Source: Brachyhypopomus gauderio (taxonomy: Eukaryota > Chordata > Actinopteri > Gymnotiformes > Hypopomidae). From it: DNA of 64,000 bases. A program made the translations under genes and the position numbers. The stretch spans positions 19,353,855-19,417,854 of the forward strand of contig NC_135226.1 of the NCBI RefSeq assembly GCF_052324685.1, given 5' to 3'. The notes beneath the pieces are model-generated. The model was not told where the DNA came from. It ran no database searches and saw only the letters and a list, made by a program, of their open reading frames with translations. Of this stretch, positions 37,707-49,251 are shown piece after piece (position 1 is the stretch's first letter; each line of letters opens with the position of its first letter).

Positions 37707-37890
37707 ATAAACCCTGGGTCTGAGGTAAACTGAGGGTTTGAGGTAGATTTTGGGTCTGAGGTAAACTGAGGGTTTGAGATAGATTTTGGGTTTGAGGTAA
37801 ACTGAGGGTTTGAGGTAGATTTTGGGTTTGAGGTAAACTGAGGGTTTGAGGTAGATTTTGGGTTTGAGGTAAACTTTGGCTTTGAGGTAA
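37707..37890. repeat. 18-bp minisatellite with alternating unit types
   Basis: Tandem 18-bp units alternate between gggtttgaggtaaactga and gggtttgaggtagatttt, giving a 36-bp higher-order period and about 10 units. As 18 is a multiple of 3, the minus strand encodes an open hexapeptide repeat (TSNPQF/TSNPKS). I see no gene context for translation. Confidence 0.93.
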
Positions 37891-38469
37891 ACACGACAAG
37901 TTTTTCTCCTGCTTGTGCCTGAAATGGGTCAGCAACACAAGGTCTTCACACACACAACCTTCCCAGAAAGAGAAACGGAGGCGTGCTACATCTGGCAGAA
38001 GCAGGTTTGTCATGAAAGGTGCTGCTTATTTTTTAATGGCAACATTTAATCTTTAGCCTATTGTAGATTGTGCGGTCTGGGGATTTAATTAGTGGTGGGA
38101 AGCTGATCTCACTGGGCATTATGTCACTGTGGCTTTGGGACTGAATGGAAGCTAAATGTCAGGGAGGAAATAAACGGTGGAGGCAGTGAAATGGACGTAG
38201 AGGTGAACTTGCTTACGTCTCAGTTATGACAAGCACACAATAAAACGTATAGTATTAACAAGGCTAAAACGGAGGCCATCACACTCCAATAGCTTTAGCT
38301 GTCATGGGCAGTAGAGACGTAAATGAAGGCACTCCATGCAGTCCAATCCAACAATGTTGATACCACTGCTGCATGTGCCAGGATTGTTTCTGCAAAGTCA
38401 CATGGTGCCGTATTAAAACTTGTTCTGTTCTGCAACGGTGTTTCCAGCCCGTAGGAACTCAGAAATAGT

Positions 38470-38490
38470 AAAAAAAAAAAAAAAAAAAAA
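38470..38490. repeat. Poly-A tract
   Basis: A 21-base adenine run followed by CAA units. It might be the tail of an old retroposon, but no SINE or LINE body is recognisable beside it. Confidence 0.7.
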
Positions 38491-38583
38491 CAACAACAAA
38501 TAGCTGTTGGGGAGATAAGAGGAGGGTGTGTTCAGTAGAGAGAGACGAATGGGTCAGGCGTGGGAGGAGCAGTCACTTAGCGC

Positions 38584-38611
38584 ACGCACACACACACACA
38601 CACACACACAC
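38584..38611. repeat. (CA)n microsatellite
   Basis: About 14 CA units. Confidence 0.85.
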
Positions 38612-39385
38612 ATTCATAACTGACATGCATGCCAAGGTTGGGGGGGCGGGGGGTTAATGTGTTGCCATGGAAACTGAAACACTGGAGCCGTGAGAGTGAG
38701 ATTTGCTTGTTCTTTTTTTTTTTTTTTGCAACAAGATGAGGTGGACAGATTACTGCTGCCACGGCGACGTAAGTGGGCCATAAAAGATGTGGATGCAGTG
38801 GGAGATGTTGTGGAGCTCCATCATTTAAGATAGAGTCTGGGGCTCCTCAAAACCCCGTTAGTGGAGGTCAGGAAGATAGAGAGACTCCAGTGATAGGACA
38901 GTTTGCCCTGGCCAGAACTGGTCAGAGCCCACACACTAAATCTCCACGAAAGCTGAATGGGACACTTTTATTTAGTTGGAAAATTCTTCCCTAGAAAGCT
39001 TTGAGTCATTAAGTACAACTGGGAGGGAAGAGTCATAAAATGCAGATAAACCAGATTAATAAACCCAAATATGTGTCACGTTTAGTTCACCACAGTTCCA
39101 GTAATGTTCAGCTGCTGTTCGGTAGCACAGTGTCCTTTATGCTAATGGCGATATTCCAGGGGAAACAGACACTGTGGCTCTAAGTAGCTTTTGCAATGCA
39201 AGCACACACAGAAACACACGAGTCTAAAGCGGGTGTCACAGCCTCAGGGCTCCTACGGTCCATATGAGTTTTGGCAGGGGTCCATATGAGTCATATACAC
39301 TCTGGTGAGTTCGGCATGAATCCCATATGGAGAGGAAAGAGGAGGGATCCAAGCAGAAAAATGCATGTAAAATATTCCTCATGTA

Positions 39386-40993
<1,608 letters not shown>

Positions 40994-40995
40994 TA

Positions 40996-41904
40996 CCGGG
41001 AAGGCTGAGTAAGACTGTAAAACAGCCTGACAAAAATGCAGGCAAAGACATGTATGTGTGAAACTTAGAAAATGTCAAACTAGATTTAAAAAATATATAA
41101 ATAAAACTAGTTAGCACATAGTATTAAAAACATATATCTTTAAATTAATATGAAATTCAAAAGTAATAATTAATGCAGTACAAAACTGGAAACATAGGAG
41201 CCTGAAAGATATTTGGTATGTTTATATTACGTTTGGTATGTTGGTATTATTGACTGCTGGAATATCACACTTTTAAGACCATTAGAAGATGATAACGAAA
41301 CAGCTGAATTATGTCAAATCTGGATTGCCTTTATTATGTTTATGCAAGTAGAAATGTTCTTGTGACCCAATTTGTTCTATGTTAAGATGTTGTGAAACAT
41401 TTTATAAAAATATCGTTAGTACATTTGCACAACGGTACAATATTAGCTTACACCGCAGTGTTCCAAGGTGAAGATCGGAGGCCATTCATTATGTTAAGAG
41501 AATACTGCCACCTAGTGGCCGAACTTTGTTATTCAACAATTCCAACGCCTCCCTTTTGAAATTCTCAGCCTGGCAGACACACGAATCCACACAACAGGCT
41601 CTTTGTAGTTTCAGTCAGCAGCAAAACCAGCGTACACTAAAACAGGGCTGACACAAAGACTCCTGTGCTATAGGAGAATGAGGGAGATGCTGACAATTCA
41701 CTATTATTCACCATGGATACAGTACCCATAGGAATAGATCGGTGCAGGCCCGGCTAGGGTGTCAACCACTGGTGTAGGAACCGGGGGGGGGGGGGGGGGG
41801 GGGTGTTGATTCGTCTATAATAATATACATGTCTATAGCATTAGCGAACCGTGACCATTAAACCATTAAACCTGGGCCCACTGGTCTATAGTACAGGTCT
41901 ATAG
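40996..41904. other. Non-genic spacer with poly-G tract
   Basis: AT-rich sequence between Tc1 copy 1 and the solo LTR. The only distinct feature is a 21-base G run at 41783-41803. Confidence 0.6.
41783..41803. repeat. Poly-G tract
   Basis: Twenty-one guanines in a row, a possible G-quadruplex former. Confidence 0.85.
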
Positions 41905-41905
41905 T

Positions 41906-42201
41906 TGTGACGGGCAGGGTGAGCAACTCAAAAAGGAAGCATCACGCCAAGTCTCAGGGAAAGAGGATGGTTTAATAAAAAGTGTGCAAACCAAAAACTC
42001 GTGCATTGTTCCAAATGAAGGAAATAATAACCAGCAGTCAACTGGTACAAAGACAAGACGTATATAGACGAACAAACGACCCTCAGGTGAGACGGATCAC
42101 GGGTCCCGCCCACCTGAAGGTCGAACATCACGTGACAAAAAACAGGACCGCTGCCGCTATAACCGGGGGCGACCGGTAGGGGGCCTCCCCACAACGTGAC
42201 A
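41906..42201 (-). mobile_element. Solo LTR of an LTR retrotransposon
   Basis: A 296-bp unit begins TG and ends CA (tgtgacgggc ... caacgtgaca, plus strand) and is flanked by a perfect 5-bp duplication, atagt, at 41901-41905 and 42202-42206. Both are hallmarks of LTR integration. On the minus strand a TATA-like tctatatacg precedes a poly-A-like signal (tttattaaacc), which sets the orientation. No gag, pol or second LTR is nearby, so this is a solo LTR left by recombination. The length and form suggest a Ty3/gypsy-type element, but superfamily is not certain. Confidence 0.75.
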
Positions 42202-42206
42202 ATAGT

Positions 42207-42929
42207 ATACATGTATATTATGTCTATGATTTGTTGGATAAAAAGACAATCTGCAAGGAATTTGTAGCTGTGAACGATAAGAGAAGAAAATATTTTGGTT
42301 CTCTAGAGATAGACCATGGGTCTAAATGTTTAAAGCTTAAATGTTAAAGCTCAGCTCCTACAGAGAGCATACAAACATTTTTTTGGTTATATGTGAATAT
42401 AATTCATATATTGTTTAGTTTATAAAGTGTCCTTTAATTTGGATTTATCTAATAATAAACATAAGTACAGAAAATGTTGTATTTTGTTTATTTATTTATT
42501 TGCAATTTACTATAATTCCACAAATGTTCTACGCCACTATTTACAGTGATTAACTACCTTACCTACAGTGGAATCAGTTTATAGTAATATTTTAGAGGAT
42601 AGAGAGAGAGACATACATCCTGCATACAGAAAACTAACACTGCTCAAATGTTCTTGTGACTCAATACTCCCAGTATACAAGGTTATTAAATTGAAAGTTG
42701 TTCAAAATATGATGTGGCATATTTCTAATACAGATTTCATTCTTATGCCTCAAATCACAGGTACAATGTCTAATTGGATGTGCAAATCTTCAGGCTGCAA
42801 GATTAGAATCGTCATCATCTGCTATCCTGGATGGAGCGAACAAAACAGAAAACCTATTACGATTCATATCACACTTTTGGCTAAACATAAAATCCCGTTA
42901 TTAATGAAGCAACAGGGGCTGATCCTGGA
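42207..42929. other. Spacer 3' of the first aldh3a2 copy
   Basis: AT-rich sequence immediately downstream of the aldh3a2 stop codon; its right part should hold the 3' UTR. No other feature is evident. Confidence 0.5.
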
Positions 42930-45903
42930 TCAGTAGGACTCACTGAGCAGGACCACCAGCAGGGCGATCAGCAGGCCCAGAGCCAGCAGGGAGGAGAGGA
43001 TGGCCCAGGCGCGCACGGCCTGGTGGGGGCTCCACAATCGATGGCGCAGGAAGAACAGTGCCTTGCGTAGGCCGGCCCGGGTCAGGGGAGGGTAGCGGGC
43101 CCTGTTCAGCCCCTCCAAGGCCAGCGACTTGACAAGGCAAGCCCGGTGGTGACTCAGCTGGTCAAAAGTGTGCTTCCCGTGGTACCGGCCCATTCCACTG
43201 TTTCCTGCCGGTGAGAGGGCATGGAGGCAGAGAGACGCTGGCTGAGTGGGTTTATGAATGAGATCAGAAATTACCGCATGCTCGTCATGACGGAGTTTTA
43301 AAGTGTTTAGACACTCCTGCGCCTTTTCTATTCATAAAACAGCATGTTTACAGATCAAGGGTATTTCGATAAGAATTTCCCACCTACACCCCCAAAGGGT
43401 AACGCGCTGACGGTGTAGTGGACGATGACGTCATTAACCAACACTCCTCCACTGGTCGTCTCATTCAGCATTTTCTTGACCACCTTCACAGGACAAAAGC
43501 TGATGCGAAGGTTCCTCGGTGTCAGATGTTCTTGGCAGGAACGCGACGGGCTCCTCTGAACAATACCTTCTTATTGGATGAGAAGATGTAGAGCGCCAGT
43601 GGCTTGGGCCTCTCGTTGATGAAGCGAATGGCCTCGCCGACGTCACTGACGGTGACGATTGGCAGCACGGGCCCAAAGATCTCTTCCTGCATTACCCTGG
43701 CGTGGGGCAACACATCCTTCAGGATGGTTGGAGCTGGGGCAAGAAGGACGTTATAGCACCACGGCCTCTGTGCAAATGCAACACTGAACGAATCCCCAAA
43801 ACAAACGTCAACATGTCCAGAGACAGTTATCATACATCTAAGCAAAGAACAGGCCATGGACTCTTCACACATCTCAAAGCCCTGCAGTGCCGTACCGATG
43901 TAACACTGTGATCTGTCACTCTGTCCACCAGCAGCCACGGTACATCCCTCCATCAGGGCCAGCACGCGGTCAAAGTGATGCTGGTTGATGATGCGTCCAA
44001 AATCAGGAGAGTTTTTAGGGTCTTCACCATAAAACTCCTGCAGAGCATACAGGCACTGGATCACACACAGCCTCTATACTTATATTACTCCCCTTATAAA
44101 CAGTGGAGGTTCTAGACCATCTGAACTGGGGGGGGGGTCCACTGGCACTAATAATAAAGTACCAGTGTGGTTCTTTTAGTAAAAATGAACAAACCAGCAA
44201 TGTCTGACGAAACTCTTCAATCACTCTGTGCTGTGTGTTGGGATGACAGAGAATGTAGTCTGGCGCGATGCACGTCTGACCACAGTTAGAAAACTTCCCC
44301 CAGGTGATACGACTAGAGTGGGAAAAGGTGGCAAATATAAAGCCGGTATGCAATGCAGACAAGAATAAAGAATTAGTCACCAAACCTGATGTCTTACCGA
44401 CAAGCAACCGCGAGGTCACAGTCTCCATCGACATAACAGGGGCTCTTCCCCCCGAGCTCCAGAGTCACAGGTGTGAGGTGGCGTGTGGCTGCTTCCATAA
44501 CCACCTTTCCCACCACGCTGTTCCCCGTGAAGAAGATGTGGTCAAAACGTTGCTTCAGCAGCTCCTGGGTCTCTGGGACTCCTCCGGTCACCACGGGGTA
44601 CATCTCCTAAAACATCCAAACAGCTATCACGCTAAGCTTGATAGGGGGCTATCCTTGCTACTGGACACGCCCCCAAACCTAATATTTATCACAACAGCAA
44701 AATCAAAACTGGTCTCAGCAAATGTTTCTGCCAACCTCTGACCACGCACCGTGTCCAGGTACTGAGGAAGCAGTTCCTTCAGAAGAGCGCTGGAGTTGAT
44801 GCTCACTTCTGAGGGCTTCATCACAGCTGCATTACCTGATGGATCAAACACAAGAGCCAGTGTGAACGTCACCGAGCACTGCTTTCCTTTTCAAACACAC
44901 GTCACTCATATGAGGGGATTGATAGTTACTTTCTGACTTTAATCAGACCACAACAGTAATCATCACTAAAGTCTAATGAGCTTAGTAATAAAATGATTTT
45001 GGCAAAAAGGGCTCAGTTTTAGTTAAAAATTAAACAGACACCAGATGCTTGACTGAATTCTTGAACTTTAAGTGGACTGTCCTGACGAGAGCAGGCTGAA
45101 CCCAGCTGTGTACCTGCTGCGATCGCTCCAACCAGGGGTTGCAAGGTGAGGGACCAGGGATAGTTCCACACTCCAATGATCAACACTACACCCAAAGGTT
45201 CTGCTTTAACATAAACATCATCCATCATGGTGAGCAGGGTCTTCTCCACGGGCTGAGGAGCCGTCCAGTCAGAAAGTTTGCCTTCAGCCAGCCGGATATC
45301 ATTTTCAATGCCAATTAGCTCAAACATTTGTGTATCCAATTCACTCTGCAAAACGTAAGCACATCACATACACATGATAAATTAGCAGAGGTGTCAATTC
45401 CAGGTTCAGAAAGTAAAAGTCCTCACCAGGATTTTGCTCAGGCTTCCTGGATTGTGTTGATTCCACTAATTTTACCTGGATTGCACTAATTAGAAAATCT
45501 AGCAAGCTTGAGCTAAATCCTGGTGAGGACTTTTACTTTCTGAACCTGGAATTGACACCTCTGTAAATTATAGTAAATTATCATACAGACATAATACTTA
45601 TGTGAATGTATAAGTATCACACACATCTCCTAACATCTTTATTTGAAAAAAAAAATTCATATAAGCTGCAAGACGAGACACAAGTCATTTCTGACTTAAT
45701 AATGTAGTGTAAAGGAGTAATACTAAAGGAGTAAAAAGTAGATTTACCCTATTGATGTCTCGTTTGAGAGCTGATGCGATGTCTGATTGGCGCTCTTTGA
45801 TGAGCCTGAGTAAAGCTCTCAGCTGCTGTCTCCGGTACAGCAGGGATCTAGACCTCCCTGAAGCGAAAGCTCGGCGAGCGTCGTCCACCACTTTCTTCTC
45901 CAT
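42930..45903 (-). CDS. aldh3a2: Fatty aldehyde dehydrogenase, ALDH3A2-type, paralogue A
   Basis: Nine coding exons join in phase: 45903-45748, 45345-45114, 44835-44750, 44606-44398, 44312-44195, 44037-43896, 43733-43567, 43483-43384 and 43204-42930. Together they are 1485 nt, 494 residues, against 485 in human ALDH3A2. The enzyme oxidises long-chain aliphatic aldehydes with NAD. Visible motifs are the GNSVVGK cofactor turn (186-192), Glu208 in LELGGKS and catalytic Cys242 in NCGQTC, both one residue off human numbering. A hydrophobic tail anchor (about 465-491) ends LLSESY, encoded in the same exon as the preceding domain. The start is chosen because [13 protein letters not shown] matches the human MELEVRR start. 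Exon 4 is nearly identical to that of paralogue B. Intron 1 holds a MITE. Confidence 0.95.
45386..45563. mobile_element. Foldback hAT-type MITE in aldh3a2 paralogue A intron 1
   Basis: The 178-bp element has nearly perfect terminal inverted repeats of about 48 bp (cagaggtgtcaattccaggt ... inverse), so almost the whole element can fold as a hairpin. Flanks taaattag (45378-45385) and taaattat (45564-45571) match in 7 of 8 bases, consistent with a hAT 8-bp duplication, as are the CAGAGG ends. Confidence 0.8.
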
Positions 45904-46270
45904 TTCTTCAGCGGGTGTCACAGAAAGTGGACGTCGGACACGACGAGCCCGTCGACAATAAGGCGGGAGGGAGCGCCCCCTGCTGGTCGTACTGTAGATT
46001 ACTGTACTGGCTGATGAAAACAAATGCCACGAAGGGCGCAAACTCCCGTCTTTTATTATTCCCGTAGGTTTCAAAAAGTGCACGACAGAAATAAATTCAT
46101 TACCAGTTTATGTAGTATTAATCTGTGGTCAGGCCAGCTGAATTTAGAAAACCCTCGGTCGCTGAAGCTATAGCCTACGGACCATTTTAGTGTGCGTCTA
46201 TACCTGGGATGAAAACACGCTCCGCTTTTAGTGGGGAGATTTAACACGGCGTAATGAAACACATCTTACA
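45904..46270 (-). promoter_or_regulatory. Leader and probable promoter region of aldh3a2 paralogue A
   Basis: The sequence upstream of the start codon is CpG-containing and open for about 60 codons before ATG, without homology to ALDH proteins. No clear TATA or CCAAT box could be assigned, so a leader and promoter here is inferred from position. Confidence 0.3.
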
Positions 46271-49251
46271 GAGGTCTGATGCACCAAATGTTTCTAAAAT
46301 AAAATATAAACTGGCTAATAGTGATGAGACTTCTGTTTGTTTTCAGTTTGATAATGTGGAGAAATCAAGTCTTCATCTTCACCCGAGACCTTAATTGCTG
46401 TAATGTCGCTGGCACATTTAATTCACATGTTCCTCTTCAAACCAGTTGCTCCCTTCGCCACACTGCTTCCTTGTTGTGGGCGCAGGTTAATGAAAACTAG
46501 AGATTTTAACTCCACTAACATCACTGTCAATGACATTCAAGAGATTTGCCACAATTTATAAACTGCTCCGACCTGCTACTAGTTTTCCATTAACTCCTTC
46601 TTTGGCATTTGTAAAGATGTTGTAAAGTAAACGTCACAGAATTTATACAATAGGCCTACTCAACATCTGACTCTGACATCTGCACCTTGGATTACACAGA
46701 GACCTCGCCTCGAGTGAAAAATTAACCTCCAGTTTCCACCTTATTGATGACAAGCTTCGCTATAAGCTATCAAGGGCACTAAATCACTTACGTGCACTCT
46801 AGAGTCTAGACCACTTGCTTACGCCCTGGATTAAAGCTCGCCAGTCACACATGGTCAGTAGTTCTCCAAGTTCAGGTCTTCTGCCTCCCACTTTAAAGGT
46901 GGCCATCATTACCTCTGTCCATTACCCCTTTTACCCCTGTTCATTACCCCTGTTACCCCTGTCCATTACCCCTGTCAATTACCCCTGTCCATTACCCATG
47001 TTACCTCTGTACATTACCCCTGTTACCCCTGTCCACTACCCCTGTCAATTGCCCCTGTCCATTACCCAGGTTACCTCTGTACATTACCCCTTTTACCCCT
47101 GTCCACTTCCCCTGTCAATTACCCCTGTCCATTACCCAGGTTACCTCTGTACATTACCCCTTTTACCCGTCCATTACCCGTTACCCCTGTCCATTACCCC
47201 CGTTACCTCTGTCCATTACCCCTGTTACCTCTGTCCATTACCCGTTACCTCTGTCAATTACCCCTGTTCACTACCCGTTACCTCTGTCCATTACCCCTTT
47301 TACCCCTGTCCACTACCCCTGTTACTCCTGTCCTTAAGAAACCTCAAACGTGCTCTTGCTTATTACAATAGTTATGTCCCATATCTTAGCAAAATACGTG
47401 AACGTGCAGTCTGTCCAACTGAACACCTGACCACCAACAACCCAGTTGAGCAGGCCTAATCATTATTGTACTAATATGTAATCAAAAATATATAGAATCT
47501 TAAAATACACCACAAGATTTTTCTCATTTTCAATTTTTCTAATGAGTTTCCAACTCTACACAACCTGTAACATTTAATGGATCATGTATTTCAGGAACAT
47601 TTGTAGCGCATGATAGCCTACCTCAGATATATTTCATTAAGCCGCAGGATTCGTTTACTTCAGGTGTTCTGCACTGAAAACACCAACATCTGTTCACCTG
47701 GTCCGGCGCGGACGGGTTTGCGTAAAGAACCACACGTGCCGATATCTGCAGATCATTCCGAATGGCAGGCTGTGTGGTCCATATGGGCCGATAAATAGAA
47801 ATGAGTGCAATAAAATCTAATTGCTTATAAGGAATTCAAGTCGCAGATTAATCTTCGTTCAAAGGTCAAATATCGCTTTTAAAAATATAATTTAAGTTAG
47901 GCGTGACGTTCCGTCATGTTAGCTAAAGATCACCAACAAAGCATCTGTCATACAAAGATCAGTCTCTCTTATATTTATTACAGATTACCACTTACCGTAT
48001 TGGAGAAAGTGAAGTCGGAACCAAAAGATTCGAGCAGCAAAACCCACCTGGTGGATCTGGACAGTGGAGCTATTTATGCTCAACTTCAGGGAGGTGCGTC
48101 TGCCACAACGCAATTACTTCAGGAAACCAGCGAATAAAGCGACCCAGGAGTCGATCATTGCTTTTGTGTTGATAACTTTAATAATCTTTATATCCCACGT
48201 GACAATGTGCATATATAAAGTCAAATGTTTTTATTCTTCTACAAAAAGGGAAAACCCTAGAAATCCGCGCATGCGTAGTGAAGGTTTAAAATCCCACGGT
48301 TGTCTCTTTAGTGAATTGCATGAGATTCCCATCAATACCGTCTCATTACTGCTACAGGCGGTTTGGGGAAAACCTCCGAGCTTTTCACTGCCATTGAATA
48401 TTCCCATCCAAAACGTAGACAAAGTCTAATCATTTACACCAAACCTTTAATTAAACATGATTCCAAAATGCATATAAAAAAGTTTACATTTACAGTTAGT
48501 GGTTATATTATGTAAACGATTCCTGCTTGTAGTATCAGAAGACATTTTTTCTGTTGCACATTATCAGCTAAAAAGTCAAAGTGTAACAGGACTTTATTAC
48601 AGAAATTTGACAATAATGTGACATGATTCCAGGTGGTCCATGCGATTGTGTGATTGTCCATATCTGCCTTATCGCCAGAATCTCTGCGAAGCACACAACA
48701 CTTACATGAGCGCATAAACACAAGGCAATCTTTACTCTCCAGACAAAAACACAAACCAATGCAACAACGTAGCAGCTATTCACCAACTTAAAGAGGTAAA
48801 GGTTCTCGTTTACGGGGCAGCATGTAAACAATGAGGATCTTTACAACCCACCCCTCCCCCCTGTAATTACTGCATGAGAGTTCAGGACATTAGGGAGAGG
48901 ACTTATCCATACCTAGATAGTCATCTTCTTACTGTTCACTCTACTGTGTCTAATTAGCATGGGGAGGGGCTGATGAAGAACGACAGAGACTCATTGTGGA
49001 GATTTTCCCACGTTCACTCACTTCTCAGGTTATTTTATAAAATCATTCCAGAAGCAGATAACCTACATACCCATGTACCATTTTCTGATATTAAGTGCTA
49101 AAAAATAGGGGTCTCAAGCAAAAATCCCAATTTTTGTGTTAACAAATTATAAATCTAGAACGAGATCTAACCTCATTGCACTTTAATTATGTACTATATC
49201 TGTATAATTATGCTATAATAAAACAAAATGAACTCATCCCCCCTCAAACAT
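46271..49251. other. Spacer between the aldh3a2 paralogues
   Basis: It contains a TTACCCCTGTCCA-type degenerate tandem repeat (46905-47335) and an unassigned plus-strand ORF pair near 47.9-48.4 kb. The very short last exon of paralogue B (a few codons and the 3' UTR) is expected somewhere in this interval but is too short to identify. Confidence 0.5.
46905..47335. repeat. Degenerate CCATTACCCCTGTTA minisatellite
   Basis: Irregular tandem array of blocks such as ccattacccctgttacccct, with block lengths varying by a few bases and c/t changes. It creates a spurious 214-codon plus-strand ORF (46815-47459) rich in PLSITPV and VHYP peptides. The C-rich strand resembles degenerate telomeric CCCTAA only superficially. 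Confidence 0.9.

Larger units (their letters stand above)
25071..39383. other. Intergenic region, no gene recognised
   Basis: About 14 kb upstream of tpst1. I examined the open frames on both strands and found none that resembles a known protein or has a convincing exon structure. It contains poly-T at 33090-33112, poly-C at 33687-33707, (CA)n at 36457-36519 and 38584-38611, (GA)n at 37506-37555, an 18-bp minisatellite at 37707-37890 and poly-A at 38470-38490. Conserved non-coding elements cannot be judged without alignment. Confidence 0.5.

Noticed and set aside
46905..47335. Interstitial telomeric repeat
   Set aside because: The blocks contain ttacccctgt rather than ccctaa units; the likeness is only base composition.
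46815..47459. 214-residue plus-strand ORF rich in PLSITPV and VHYP
   Set aside because: It is the translation of a degenerate minisatellite, with no gene structure around it.
48103..48140. ITIM-like signalling motif in the peptide AIYAQL
   Set aside because: The residue two before Tyr is Ala, not I, V, L or S, and the reading frame itself is unproven.
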